Assembly (NCBI GenBank): GCA_963971305.1
Contig: OZ020303.1
Coordinates: 38,180,106 to 38,244,105, forward strand
DNA from: Arcuatula senhousia
Taxonomy: Eukaryota > Mollusca > Bivalvia > Mytilida > Mytilidae
Reading direction: 5' to 3'
Length of the DNA: 64,000 bases
The position numbers and the translations under genes are program-made. Each line of letters begins with the position of its first letter. The first letter of the stretch is position 1. Below, piece after piece: positions 1 through 11,140 of the stretch. The notes below the pieces were generated by a model. It was not told where the DNA came from and did not search any database. It worked only from the letters and a program-made list of their open reading frames with translations.

Positions 1-275
1 GAAATATTTATCGAGGGTTTTGTCACTTTCTGGGTGCATTGGCTTCTGGTTCATTGGGGGTTCGTTTGCCTGTCTTGTAAGTTGGTTCATTTTTCTTTTG
101 GTTTTTTTTTTGGTCGAATTTTTGCTCTTTTTGCATGGCATTCATTGGTATTTTATGAGTGTTAAGTCCTGGATGGGTCTACATAATTCGATTTCTTGCT
201 TCAATTAGTTCCTGTCCTGATTTTGACTGATGAACTGTCGACTTGACATAAAACAAACAAGCACTAAACGACAAA
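1..275 (+). repeat. Dispersed repeat H, 3' portion, cut by the window edge
   Basis: The segment with GTCACTTTCTGGGTGCATTGG near 22 recurs at 5200-5420, and its left and right halves recur at 13245-14002 and 47021-47100. The tail (GTGTTAAGTCC ... TAGTTCCTGTCCTGATT ... CACTAAAC) recurs diverged at 48080-48230. No coding capacity; the short ORF here is chance. This copy is the best in-window reference for how the repeat reads when uninterrupted. Confidence 0.75.
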
Positions 276-895
276 TTCTGGTTCATATTGCCATTGAATG
301 TTTGAAGGGTGGGGTGAGATTTAGGATCGATATATTTGATTTTTTTTCACAAGGAAGACCTGGCCCCGCAAAACCTTGATTGCCGATAGAATATCACTAC
401 TGATATATTTAGGGTCCTATTGTTATCATATAATTGTTATGATATAAAATTGTGAATCAACCTGTATAAAAAATGCATATACACATTAAAAATCTAATCC
501 GAAACAAAACAAGAAAAAGAAGATACTTATGGGATGTTGAAGGTGTAAAGTATTTCCAACCTCTTCATATTTTCTATTCCTCATCCGATATTTAAATTTA
601 ATTGAATATTTGTTCTACTTTGCTTTTGCTATCTTATTATGACTTATATCAGCCACATGATATAGATAAATAAACAATCAAACGTCATACTTTCGATGTT
701 TAAAAAAGAAGTTTTTTAATGCATATTTGTTATTGTTTATAAGTTTTTACTCTTTTAAATTATATTCCAATATTGAATCACACACATGTATTTTTCATAT
801 TTATAACCCACATGGCTACAGGCAGTATGAGTCCATCGTCAACCGTAAACAATTTCAAAAATCTTCTGTATATTTATGTAACAAGAATGAAATTC
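276..895. other. AT-rich stretch, nothing recognised
   Basis: No credible ORF, splice-flanked exon, inverted repeat or tandem array was seen. It presumably belongs to the intron upstream of the Ig exon. Confidence 0.5.
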
Positions 896-899
896 CTGG

Positions 900-1465
900 G
901 TCCCCCGCCGAGTGACAAAAATTCTAAGTCATTCTGCTTAACAGGAAGTAGATAAGCAACAGACCGTGAAATGCATCCCACCATATGTGACCCCTACCTT
1001 AAGCTGCATACCAAATATCAAAAGCCTACGAATAGTAAATGCTGAGATATCTGTTACGAAAAATTTTCCATTTTTGACCCATAAAATATTTTAAGTCGGC
1101 TCGTTAATCAAAAAGTAGGTAAGCGACAGACCTTAAAACGCATCACACCATATGGGACCCCTACCTTAAGCTGCATACCAAATATCAAAAGCCTACGAAA
1201 AGTTATAGCTGAGAAATCTGTTACGATTTTTTCCATTTTTTAACCCTTAAAAATTCTAAGTCGGCTCGTTTAACAAAAAGTAGGTAAGCGACAGACCTTG
1301 AAACGCGTCCCACCATATGAGACTCCTACCTTAAGCTGCATACCAAATATCAAAAGCCTATGACTAGTAATAGCTGAGAAATTTGTAACGAAAAAAGTGT
1401 GATGGACGTACGCACGGACACCGACATTTCTATGTCCCTGCTCCGTGTTGCGACGGGGGACAAAA
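900..1465. repeat. TIR-like element with about three 160-bp tandem units
   Basis: The outer ends are roughly inverted: TCCCCCGCCG near 900 and CGACGGGGGA near 1452. Inside, the unit containing CCTACCTTAAGCTGCATACC, CAAAAGCCTACG and TAAGTCGGCTCG repeats near 995, 1160 and 1327. Related units occur at 5670-6380, 24290-24560, 34925-35340 and 60620-60840, so this is a dispersed satellite-bearing family. No coding. Confidence 0.65.
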
Positions 1466-1798
1466 ATTTAATTGAAACTGAGGAATGTTTATGACATGCT
1501 GGCACCCAAAGATCCGTATTTTGATTGGATTCTATTACATGTAAACACAACGCCGCTGTTTCCAACAATAATCCATAGGGTACAATCACTTCAAGAAGAT
1601 GTGGTGTCTTTGACTGAGCATCTTTTTGCACATCTATCATGAATTAATTTTTTTATGCTTGATACTCTTATTGATTATTCAAAGTAGTATTTTCCTACAA
1701 TATAGTATTAAGCGTAACACCATATTGCGCATGTTCTTTTTCTCATTTACTGAAATATACTAATGGCATTTTCAAAAAAGAAACCATTCAAATTTCAG
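1466..1798. other. Intron sequence before the Ig exon
   Basis: Nothing recognisable apart from the polypyrimidine tract and acceptor at its right end. Confidence 0.45.
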
Positions 1799-2104
1799 AT
1801 CCACCAAGTGTCACAATATCGCAATCCTCGTATTCTGCCTATGTTGGAGACACAGTTACTCTGGAATGTACAGTGACATCAGTTCTGTCTGTCACATCTG
1901 TACATTGGGAGAGACAAGATGGTGGAAGTATAACAACAATAACATCTAACACCGATACCAACAAATACACTGGAAGTACAGTCAGCACACCGTCTCTTAC
2001 AATTTTAGAATTAGATCTCGGGGATACAGGGAATTATACATGTTTTGCTACCAGCAGCGTTGGAAATGGACAAAGCACCACCACTGCTCTCGTCGTCACA
2101 GCAG
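1799..2104 (+). CDS. Ig-domain exon of a cell-surface receptor (gene A)
   Basis: Single exon after acceptor AATTTCAG, ending at donor GCAG|GTATGA, phase 1 at both ends, which is the usual phase for shuffled Ig exons. The roughly 102 residues read as one I-set/V-like Ig domain: a PPSVTISQ start, GDTVTLEC with the B-strand Cys, the core Trp in SVHWERQ, an L.I..LDLGDTGNYTC motif with the F-strand Cys, and a TTTALVVTA G-strand. The exon therefore encodes an extracellular adhesion or recognition module. Upstream exons (signal peptide, perhaps more Ig domains) must lie left of the window. It is spliced in phase to the stalk/membrane exon at 8883, so the two probably belong to one gene, although 6.8 kb of repeats lie between and intermediate exons cannot be excluded. 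Ligand unknown. Confidence 0.85.
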
Positions 2105-2174
2105 GTATGATCGTGTTTCGAATTGTAGACAATAAATAACAAATTTAGTTTATATGACAATAACTGGCATTTTT

Positions 2175-2849
2175 ATATCACCTGGCCAAAGGCCATGTGG
2201 CTTATGCCATCACTATGGGTCCGTCGTCGTCCGTCGTCTGTCGTCCGTTAACAATTTCAAAAATCTTCTTCGCTGAAACCACTGAACCAATTTAACTGAA
2301 ACTTTGCAGTAATGATATATGATATGTTGGCAACAAACTATCCTCATTTTAAAATGATTCGACAAAACACATGGCCGCTGATACTAAAAATAGAACATAG
2401 GATGAAAACTCTACAAAAGTCTCCATTGGGTCGAAGTTGTCAGCTGACCCTTGATAGGGGTTATAGCCCTTTTAACGTAAAAAATAACAGGTTTTTTTTC
2501 ATGTTTTGCCCTATACAATGAAAACTATTGCAGATAGAGAAAAGCTGTTCTTGCTTAAATGTTCAGCTCATTAAGCTCTACAAAAGTCTTCATAGGGTCA
2601 AAGTTGTCAGATGACCCCTTATAGGGGTAATGGCCCTTTACCGGTGAAAAAAAGTGTTTTTCCCTATAGAATGAAAACTAGTGCAGATAGAGAAAAGCTA
2701 TAGCTTGGCTAGCTTAAACATGCAGCTCTTTACAATAGATTCAAATAAGCCTGCATCGGGTCTCATTTGTCAGATGAACCCTTAAAGAAAACACCCTTAT
2801 GACTAAAGGACCAGTTGAGCGATTCAGGCTCCTGGCAGCCTCTTGTTAT
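2175..2849 (-). mobile_element. Hairpin-ended dispersed element, reverse copy (family X)
   Basis: The left edge carries a hairpin (CACCTGGCCAAAGGCCATGTGG) next to GTCGTCCGTCG runs, and the right edge reads GCGATTCAGGCTCCTGG...GCCTCTTGTT. This is the reverse complement of the family seen complete at 25234-26436. Internal 150-160-bp units with AGAAAAGCT and GCCCTTTA correspond to that copy's tandem units. It lies in the gene A intron and has no protein-coding potential. Confidence 0.75.
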
Positions 2850-3152
2850 TTATATTGAATACAGTATTACTAAAATTTTCAAAAAAAAAAGTTTGAGCAG
2901 TAATTATGTATAGTTCCTAACGATTTTTTGATTTGCAAAGAAAGGAAAAAACATTTATTTTGACATTTCAAGTATAAACAGAGAAATACCCTGAGTTCAG
3001 AATTGAATACATTTACAATTATACAATATGCATAATTCCTTAAATTGCAAAAAATATCTATCATTAATGAAGGATAAGTTGGAGAATCTGCTTTTGCACA
3101 ATTAACCAGCTCTTCTGCCTGAATATTAATTTTGTACCACGCCATTTGGCCC
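2850..3152. other. Intronic AT-rich stretch, nothing recognised
   Basis: The minus-strand 93-residue ORF here has no recognisable features and no flanking splice sites in frame. Confidence 0.4.
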
Positions 3153-3593
3153 CAGTACACAAATAATTTTCCCTCTTTGTTTAATATAGCGAAATTTTAC
3201 TTTACGAAAAAAATTATGGCTATAAATACTTTTCATTTAGCTATATTGTACCTATGGCCAATATGCCCTTAATACTGGAAAATAAAAAAAAATGCATATA
3301 TTCAACTTTTTTGACAAGTGAAAACTATAAGGCCCTAGACGGTGTCAGTTCTGAGAGCTTCCGAAAAGAAAAAATCCCCCCTTTTTGTCATTTCTTAATT
3401 CACATAAAGCATCTTCACTTCATTTCTAAAACATCTTGCTAGTGTTCTGTGACCCCTTTTCTTTGAAATGAGACTAAAAACAACTACAAAAATTAAAGAG
3501 AACACATTGAAGCAAATTATTTTCTAAGGCACTATTTTTAATAGGAACTTATTCGTGGTCAACGAAAAGCCAAGGGCGATAATTGTGTACTCG
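3153..3593. mobile_element. TIR element, copy 1 of a near-identical pair
   Basis: Its ends are imperfect inverted repeats (CAGTACACAAATAA at the left, TAATTGTGTACTCG at the right). The sequence matches 4579-5022 almost base for base, including the short ORF that reads MANMPLILENKKK in both copies; that ORF is a repeat shadow. Non-autonomous DNA transposon (MITE) is the simplest reading. Confidence 0.8.
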
Positions 3594-4578
3594 TACCTAA
3601 AACACCTCAGAAACGCCTCAACTTTTTGAAATAAAGTGTTTTTTATGATGCTGTGTCTTTTTTTAGAAGGATTTTGACAAATTGAAAAAACTTGATTCCC
3701 ATTGGTCTTAAAATGTTCAATATATACTTAGCTTACAAAATAAGACCCAAAATATTAATTTAATGTACATATGTAGACAAACTTTGAGGTTTTGTGTGAT
3801 GCATCACTGATTTTTAAAGGCGGTTTTAATATTTCCTCACAAAATGCATAACTTTGGGGGGTAAAAAAATTTAAAACATGCAGATATAACCAAAGCAAAC
3901 ATGTTTTTAGTATGAGAGGATAGTAAGCAACAAATTTTATCCCCAACAGTTACAGTCAGGGCTGTTTTAAAGAAAATTGGTCATGAATGTTACTTAAATT
4001 ATGAAAAAAATGGCATATTTTGGTAAAATTCTGCTAAATATTTTCATACAAGAAGACCATTACAGATAAAACAGGTAGGTTTTCAGACATTTTCTGTGTT
4101 TCTTACACATATCTTATTGTACTGTTTCTGTCTAAGGTTTATTCTATCATGTATTGGAGATTTTAATTGAAATCAACACCAAGAAGAGCATATGAATAAA
4201 AATGACAGCTGGCACACTAGCACTTCACACAAAAAATCAAGTATTTTCCTTTTCTGATGAACATTGTTGTTATAAATGAATTCTTTTCACTTCCCTGGGT
4301 ACTCTCTTACTCAATAAGACTTTCAGAAGGATTGAACTAGTTTGTTTAAGTTCACACTTGGTGACCTCTTGACTAAATTCTCCCAAGTACAGAAAATGCA
4401 TTGAAATTCCCATAGAGACCCTAAATTGGCTTGATATGGACATAGAGCAAGCTCAATGAACAAAATCTTAACTAAAACCATGCTAACTTGTTGAATTTGA
4501 TAGATTTAGACTATTTCTTTTAATTTTTGCCAGTTCCAAGTGTTGCCTCTAGACTTACCACAGGGCCTCTTCTAGGCC
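3594..4578. other. Intronic spacer between twin MITEs, nothing recognised
   Basis: No exon, repeat array or inverted repeat was identified. Confidence 0.4.
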
Positions 4579-5022
4579 CGAGTACACAATTATTTTTCCC
4601 TCTTTGTTTAATATAGCGAAATTTTACTTTACGAAAAAAAAATATGGCTATAAATACTTTACATTTAGCTATATTGTACCTATGGCCAATATGCCCTTAA
4701 TACTGGAAAATAAAAAAAAATGCATATATTCAACTTTTTTGACAAGTGAAAACTATAAGGCCCTAGACGGGATCAGTTCCGAGAGCTTCCGAAAAGAAAA
4801 AATCCCCCCTTTTTGTCATTTCTTAATTCACATAAAGCATCTTCACTTCATTTCTAAAACATCTTGCCAGTGTTCTGTGACCCCTTTTCTTTGTAATGAG
4901 ACCAAAAACAACTACAAAAATTAAAGAGAACACATTGAAGCAAATTATTTTCTAAGGCACTATTTTTAATAGGAACTATATTCGTGGTCAACGAAAAGCC
5001 AAGGGCGATAATTGTGTACTCG
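4579..5022. mobile_element. TIR element, copy 2 of a near-identical pair
   Basis: Ends are CGAGTACACAATTA and TAATTGTGTACTCG, a perfect 14-bp terminal inverted repeat. It is in direct orientation to copy 1 at 3153-3593, with a few substitutions and single-base indels. The 985 bp between the copies show no similar pairing, so two independent insertions or a local duplication with divergence of the spacer are both possible. Confidence 0.85.
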
Positions 5023-5199
5023 TACCATTTTGTTTAAGATTGTTGTATTTATTGTTGTCATGGGTTTAGGGTACTCTAAGTTTGCTTTCTAAGTCTATTT
5101 GAAAAAGGATAAGCTAGATTACCTATGTAATGTCATTGGTCTTGATCTAAGTTTTTTTTTTGGAACCAAAATATTTTCTTCCTTAAAGATAAATTTTAT

Positions 5200-5420
5200 G
5201 AAATTGGGTAAGTGTTGGCTATATCCCACGCAGGTAAGTGTCCCAACTAGTGTCTTTATTTCATGTAACGGTTCCTTATTGTTAGAACTATAGGTAAGGG
5301 TTCCAGATTAGGCGAAATATTGAGCATGTGTTTCGTCACTTTCTGGGTGCATTGGCCTTTGGTGCGTATAGGGGTCCGTTTGCCTGTGTCTTTAAAAATT
5401 TATAAATTTATCTGTTTGGT
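5200..5420 (+). repeat. Dispersed repeat H, internal copy
   Basis: It reads GTAAGTGTCCCAACTAGTGT ... ATAGGTAAGGGTTCCAGATT ... TTTCGTCACTTTCTGGGTG ... GCATTGGCCTTTGG ... CCGTTTGCCTGTG without interruption. It is the continuous reference for the copy that is split at 14003/47021 by the 33-kb insertion. Confidence 0.8.
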
Positions 5421-5680
5421 CATTGTTGTAATATTTTTTGGCTTCCGTTTATGTTTTATTAAATCTTATATGCTACCGGTTTTCCAAGTTTTCTACTCCT
5501 AGCGTGTCTGATGAAGGTTAATCCAGAAAAGCGCTTCACAAGCAGTGACAATTGTCTTTTGTGTATTTATCACAGTCATTTCAATATGTGGATCGTGTCT
5601 TTCTGGCACATATTCCATATTCTTTTGTTTTTTAATTTTAAGCTATACATAATATGGAATATGATGAAATGTGGAATAAG

Positions 5681-6098
5681 TAAGCGACACACCCTACAAT
5701 ATAGATGACCAATTAAACAAGGGGTTGCACTTAGTCACGCTAAGCATATCCCTACTCGACCAGCTATACAGAAAACAGAAAGTAGACGACTGACTGACCC
5801 AGAAATGAGAGGCACGATACATCTTATCATGCTTCAGCTATGTACAATGTTTGAATAAATTCCTTTTTGAGAAGCATCGAGATTTGAAGTAAGCGACACA
5901 CCCTACAATATAGATGACCATTTAAACAAGGGGTTGCACTTAGTCACGCTAAGCATATCCCTACTCGACCAGCTATACAGAAAACAGGAAGTAGACGACT
6001 GACTGACCCAGAAATGAGAGGCACGATACATCTTATCATGCTTCAGCTGTGTACAATGTTTAAATAAATTCCTTTTTGAGAAGCATCGAGATTTGTTC
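5681..6098 (+). repeat. Near-perfect 209-bp tandem duplication
   Basis: The unit starting TAAGCGACACACCCTAC at 5681 starts again at 5890 and stays almost identical for the full 209 bp (only scattered single-base changes). The unit contains CAAGGGGTTGCACTTAGTC, also seen at 34926. It belongs to the same array family as 34925-35340, so it is a recent unit amplification inside an older element. Confidence 0.9.
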
Positions 6099-6378
6099 CG
6101 AAAAATTTACATTTTTGATTCTTAAAAAATATTACAGGTCGACAGGGAAAACATGAAGTAGATGATAAACTGACCTGGAAATAAGAGGCACTGTACAATT
6201 CATCAAGTCAAAGCTGTACTAAATTTAAAACCATTCCCTTAAATAAGAACTGAGATATATATTATGAAAAAAAATCTTGTTTTCATTTAAAGTCTAAGTC
6301 GGCTCGAAAAACAGGTAGTAGATAATTGACTGACCTGGAAATAAGAGACACTGTTCATCTCATCATGCTTAAGCTGTC

Positions 6379-6958
6379 GGACAAGGTACAAATAAGGGCA
6401 ATTTTTAGCCCCCCTACTTAAGAGAAAAAAATCTTATGTAAATAACAAAATTATCATTAAAGTTTCAAGTAAGATGTTTGACCTTTGTGACTATAGCTAG
6501 TATTGTTTATAATATACCCTGGTTTTAATTTTATAGAGGCCTGAAATAGGGCAAAAGTAAATAAATTAGAGAAAAATGTCATTTTTCATGGTTATTTCAT
6601 TATTTTTAATTGTAAGCGACAACGTAGACCATTGATTTCTAAACTGATGTATAATCATTTTAGAGCGAAATTTAAAATTCATAAACAATAACTGAGGTCT
6701 AAGTAGTCGCTGGCAACTAAAAAATTAAAATGTTGCCCATAATTTTGCTATTTTCAGCCGATTTTACAGAAATCGTAAAAAATTGTCATCTTTGACATGG
6801 TATTTTAAGTAAATACCACGTAACATTCTTTAAAATTGAGTTGTACGTGCTTTTTCATTCATTTGACTTACTGAATAACAATAGAACTTTTCTCTTTATC
6901 GATGCTCAATTTTTCAGTTTTAAAGGGGGCCAAATAAGGTCCTTACCGAACCTTGTCC
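6379..6958. mobile_element. 580-bp MITE with GGACAAGGTAC ends (family Y), intact copy
   Basis: Starts GGACAAGGTACAAATAAGG and ends CCTTACCGAACCTTGTCC, terminal inverted repeats with a few mismatches. A second copy at 25039-26823 is split by another element, and this copy shows the uninterrupted sequence. It sits inside the 209-bp-unit array element: the array sequence resumes at 6959 with GAATCCCTTCAGTATAAG. Non-coding. Confidence 0.85.
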
Positions 6959-7039
6959 GAATCCCTTCAGTATAAGACAAGAAATTTTAACAGACGGACG
7001 GATAGACAAGTTGATTGCAATATAGCCCCTGTCCTATGA

Positions 7040-7300
7040 GCAAAGGTATAAATACCCGCAATAGAAAGCAGCAGCAGCCTTCAATGTTGCCAGTGGTCGC
7101 TGCGAACTCTTTAGCAGTTAGGCCTTGATTTAAAATATATATTACTTATTACTCAAGCCCAATACTGAAACTTACAAAAAAGGGCCCCTTCTTGACAAAG
7201 AAAATATAACATCAAGTAGACAAACACAATCATCATATTTGATAAAGATCCCTGGCTTGAGACAGGTCTTCATTGGGAAAAAGTTGTAATATGATTCTTA
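7040..7300 (-). repeat. Dispersed repeat R, reverse copy
   Basis: It contains AGCAGCAGCCTTCAATGTTGCCAG...GGTCGCTG and CCCTGGCTTGAGACAGG, which are the reverse of sequence at 31230-31500. Diverged parts occur at 34085-34150, 36880-37090 and 41820-42060. Non-coding dispersed repeat. Confidence 0.65.
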
Positions 7301-7404
7301 GTAGGTCTTTCAAGGTAAAAAAAATGTATGTTTTTGCCTATAGAAAAGAATAGCAGATAGAGATGAGTTTTTCTTTCTTAAATTTCCACCCCCCCCCCTA
7401 AGCT

Positions 7405-8285
7405 TCACAAAACTAGATTACTGACAAAGTCAGAAAGGGCCCCGCGGCAAAAAATCTAAGCGCTTTCAGAATTATATTTACTATGATTATAACCACTAAG
7501 GCATGATCCATGGAATGTGTATGAAACTTCAGAGCTGTATTGTTAATAGCCTTTGAGTTTTATTGTTCAAAAATTCCAATTCTCAAAATCTGTGATTTTT
7601 TTCCAAAAATATTTAACAGATTTGCACAAAATTTTAATATGCAAATTATGACATGCTACTTAGCAGCTGTGCAAAGTTTCAGAACTGTACTGTTAACAGT
7701 TGTTGAGTTTTAGTGTTCACAAAGTCCAATTCTCAAAATCTGTGATTTTAGATAAAAAATGAAGTTTGTTCCAAAAATATTTAACCGATTTGCACTAAAT
7801 TTTATTATGCAAATCATGACATGCTACTTAGCAGCTGTACAAAGTTTCAGAACTGTATTATTAACAGTTTTTGAGTTTTAGTGTTCACAAAGTCCAATTC
7901 TCAAAATCTGTGATTTTTGATAAAAACTGAAGTTTTTTCCAAAAATATTTAACCGATTTGCACGAAATTTTAATATGCAAATCATGACATGCTACTTAGC
8001 AGCTGTACAAAGTTTCAGAACTGTATTTTTAACAGTTTTTGAGTTTTAGTGTTCACAAAGTCCAATTCTCAAAATCTGTGATTTTCAAAAATGAAGTTTT
8101 TTCCAAAAATATTTAACCGATTTGCACGAAATTTTAATATGCAAACTTAGTAGCTGTACAAAATTTCAGAACTGTGGTGTTAATAGTTTTTGAGTTTTAG
8201 TGTTCACAAGAATTGTTGACGGACGGACAGACGGATGGACAAAGTGAAAACTATAGGGCGTCCGCATCTTCGATGCGTGGCCCTA
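7405..8285. repeat. Element carrying about four 165-bp tandem units
   Basis: Units repeat the block CAAAGTCCAATTCTCAAAA / TTTAACCGATTTGCAC / CATGACATGCTACTTAGCAG at about 7570, 7730, 7900 and 8060. The right edge has GACGGACGGACAGACGG followed by GGGCGTCCGCATCTTCGATG. Edge-with-GGAC-run plus internal array is the same architecture as other arrays in this window. Non-coding. Confidence 0.75.
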
Positions 8286-8287
8286 AT

Positions 8288-8817
8288 AAGTCGAAGATGT
8301 CTTGTGAACCCTTACAAGGGTTATAACTCTTTTAACGTAAAATGAAGCGGGTTTTTTTTCGCAATAGAAATTATCAGATGGCCCTTTATAGGGATTATGG
8401 CCATTGAATAGTCAAACATAGTGTTCAATTTTTTTGCTATACAGAATGAAAGCTATAGCCGATAAAAAGTTGTTGAAGCTGTCAGTTGACCCTTATCTGA
8501 AAGAAGCAGAGGTACCAATGGGGTATCCGAATGTCAAACGTCCGAAAGGGAGGAGACAAAACCAGTAAACATCAACAGTTACTTTTCTTTAACAATCACA
8601 AATCGGGTTTTGTCATAATTTTGTCTTATATTATGAAACCAGTGGCAGAGTGAGAAAAACTTTCTTGCTTTTATCTTCAGCTTATTAAACTATACAAAGT
8701 CACCATCGGGTTGCAATGAATTGTAAGATGACCAATTGTAGGTGTTGTTGCTCATAGAACAGATCCTTATGGCTTTAAGGAAAATAAGCGATACAGGCTC
8801 CTCGGGGCCTCTTATTT
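8288..8817 (-). mobile_element. Family X element, diverged reverse copy
   Basis: The right edge reads GCGATACAGGCTCCTCGGGGCCTCTTATTT, the reverse of the family X start. Internal CCCTTACAAGGG and CCCTTTATAGGG blocks match its 150-bp units. The middle also contains AATGGGGTATCCGAATGTC, resembling the repeat at 10845. The left limit is approximate. Confidence 0.55.
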
Positions 8818-8882
8818 AACAACTATTGACCATCAGGTTAGTTTGACATTTTTTCCTTCATTATTTTTTTTTATGTTTTAAG

Positions 8883-9640
8883 CTACAACAACTGAAATAC
8901 CAACCACGATTTTTGACACTACGTCAGACTCGACAACCAAAGTCACTACATCAACAACGCCAACAAAATCACAAAAAACTACAAATCCGACAACGGAAAA
9001 TGTATCGTCTATGACTACACGAATTAGTACATCAGTACAAACCACATCATCGACTGATCACCAATTAACAACTGAAAGTATTTCGATACCTACAACACGT
9101 TTGATTTCTACTGGTTCTCTATCCGGATCGTCGACATACGAACAAACACAATCTACGCCATACACAACAAAAGTATCAACGAGAGACTTGTCGTCTTTGT
9201 CAACGTTTGAAAAACAACAATCGACAAAATTGTTGTTTTTGTCAACGACAGAAAGTCGACAGTCGTCAGGAACTACATCCTCTGCTACTTTAACACAATC
9301 AGAGACAACGACAGAACAACCAATTAATAGTTCAACATCTACATGTGGTACTCCTGGGAAATTCTATAGCTGTCCTTGTATATTAAGCAATTATACTGAC
9401 GAAGAGGTTGACTTGGCGGTCGAGGAATTGAAAAGAATTCTAACTGTAGATAAGAAAAGCACATCTTCGTATAAACGAACACTAACGTGTGCCAAAGATG
9501 AACGAAAATCTGCAAGAAATATTGGATATGTCGGAGCAGTGATATTGTGTGTTCCTTTTGTTTTAATGGTCATAAATGATTTTGTTAGTTTTTGTACTCA
9601 GTGTACCTTTGCGAGGGCTAATAAAGTAACTAGCATGTAA
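8883..9640 (+). CDS. Terminal exon: Ser/Thr-rich stalk, Cys-rich region, transmembrane segment (gene A 3' end)
   Basis: The exon starts after acceptor TTTTAAG in phase 1 (matching the Ig exon at 1799-2104) and runs open to TAA at 9638-9640, about 252 residues. The first 150 or so residues are a mucin-like stalk dominated by Thr and Ser. Then come a Cys cluster (STCGTPGKFYSCPC), an amphipathic stretch (YTDEEVDLAVEELKRILTVD), the basic RTLTCAKDERKSARNIGY, a hydrophobic membrane segment (VGAVILCVPFVLMVI) and a short tail. I recall similar Y-T-x-E-E ... LTVDKK ... ER.SA..IG.VG tails on many bivalve membrane proteins; that is memory, not a search. Type I single-pass topology is inferred. No clear AATAAA was found close downstream. 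Confidence 0.85.
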
Positions 9641-9863
9641 AATGCTAGGTAAAGAGTTAGATGCTATTACTTAAATTAGTAAAAGTATAAACAAATTCTC
9701 ACCAACGTGACAGCCACGTTCAAAATCGCATATAAAAAAGGACATAAAGCCCCATCTTGAAATATTCGGGACGGACGCCCGAACGGACGCGAACTCGATA
9801 TGCCCCCTACTTTAATATCGTAGATGAGACATAAAAGGTGTTTGTGTCAAGCTACCATCTCTC

Positions 9864-10372
9864 ATAGCGAGCACAGCTCAGTGCCCGCGAAAGCAGAGAG
9901 TTCTACGGCAAGTTCCCGCGAAAAAATTGCCTAATGCTAATATGGATTTTTTTTCGTCCGGATATGCTTCTCAAAGTTATACAGGTCCGGCATGAATATT
10001 AAAAAAGTTGTTTCTAAAAATATATTTTGTATTTTAAAACATGGAAGAAGGTTTGAAATATTATTTTGGCAAATATTTACCAGCCATGTATTTTTTTTTG
10101 CGATCTTCTTTAATTTTTGAACATTGCATTATCAATGAAGTAAATATTGTCAATGTCATTATTCAAACTTTGGAGCGAAACGTCACGCGCTCATAGGCGC
10201 TTTTTTCAGAATCCACCACAGAATTCATGGCGTTGTTTGTTAATTTCAAATTTTGAGCAATTGAAAGAAGTTTTTATTATTATCAAGTTTAAACATTTCT
10301 TCCCTCTTTCTTTTTTATTTTCAAACGAAGATGATTAAACAATTATACTGTGCTCGCAGCTAGGCAATGCCT
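9864..10372. mobile_element. 509-bp MITE with GCGAGCAYAGCT inverted repeats (family Z)
   Basis: Left end ATAGCGAGCACAGCT and right end AGCT-AGGCAATGCCT, with GTGCTCGC inverted relative to the left GCGAGCAC. The terminal AGGCAATGCCT is itself a palindrome. It is homologous, in reverse orientation, to 28063-28500, sharing the blocks GTTCCCGC, TTGCCTAATGCTAAT and ACAGGTCCGG. No convincing target duplication was seen for this copy. It lies about 220 bp downstream of the gene A stop codon. Confidence 0.75.
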
Positions 10373-10844
10373 TAATCATATTAATGATCTTATGGCCCAG
10401 TTGTGATACAAAACACAGCGGCAATCTAGGACACAAACCGTAAAACCAGTTGTTCAAAGTACAAACAATGTTTTTTTTCTAACAGGTTATTAATACAGCC
10501 AAAGAAGGCCTTGCTGTTATTGTCTGTTTTCTATTTCTGAAGAAATCCATTTTTCTAATTTAAACTAAGATACTGATAAGGCCAAACTTTATTAATAGTA
10601 ACGTCGAAATTAGTCATGTTTAAAACTCATGCATTGCAAATATATATGTTTTCGATTGTTGCACAAATGATAAGGCATATATATAACTAAATATAGTTCT
10701 TTAGTAAGGTTTGTGTCCTTTCTTACAGACGTTCTAGCATCATTAAAGCATTTTTTCGTCTATAGTGAACCTCTTACTACCGAGAACAGAAAATTTCTCC
10801 CCGTTCCATTTAAAAACAAAAGAGGCTATCAAAGAAGCAAATTA
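10373..10844. other. No feature recognised
   Basis: AT-rich sequence without credible ORFs, arrays or inverted repeats. Confidence 0.4.
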
Positions 10845-11140
10845 AAGAGGCCCCAATGGGGCATTCGAGTGTCAAAAGTCTGAAAGGGCAACAACAAACC
10901 GGTAAACACAAACAAAAACAGCGCAAAGAAACACAAACACAAAATCAACCGAACGGAAATCAACAACGCGAACTCAAGTTGTAACAAGAGTGAACTCAGG
11001 TGCTCCGGAAAAGTAAGCGGTTCCTGCCTACCATAGCACACCCGTCGTGCTGCTAATCTCCAAATCAGTGTGTCAAATCTGGTAAAGGAAGACCCAAAAA
11101 AAATTTACGACAAACCAACATCTGCACTGATTTGAGAAAT
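10845..11140. repeat. Dispersed repeat (family P)
   Basis: The block CAACAACGCGAACTC ... GGTGCTCCGGAA ... GCACACCCGTCGTGCTGC ... GGTAAAGGAAGAC recurs at 59770-59995. The flanking AATGGGGCATTCGAGTGTC part recurs at 8515, 15212 and, reversed, near 54775. The minus-strand 70-residue ORF lies in this repeat and is not supported as a gene. Confidence 0.7.

Noticed and set aside
3254..4924. Two related ORFs beginning MANMPLILENKKK as a duplicated gene
   Set aside because: Both lie inside the twin TIR elements; the similarity is of the whole DNA element, including non-coding parts and ends.
10829..11041. 70-residue minus ORF with hydrophobic segment
   Set aside because: Located in dispersed repeat P, which recurs elsewhere with the frame broken.
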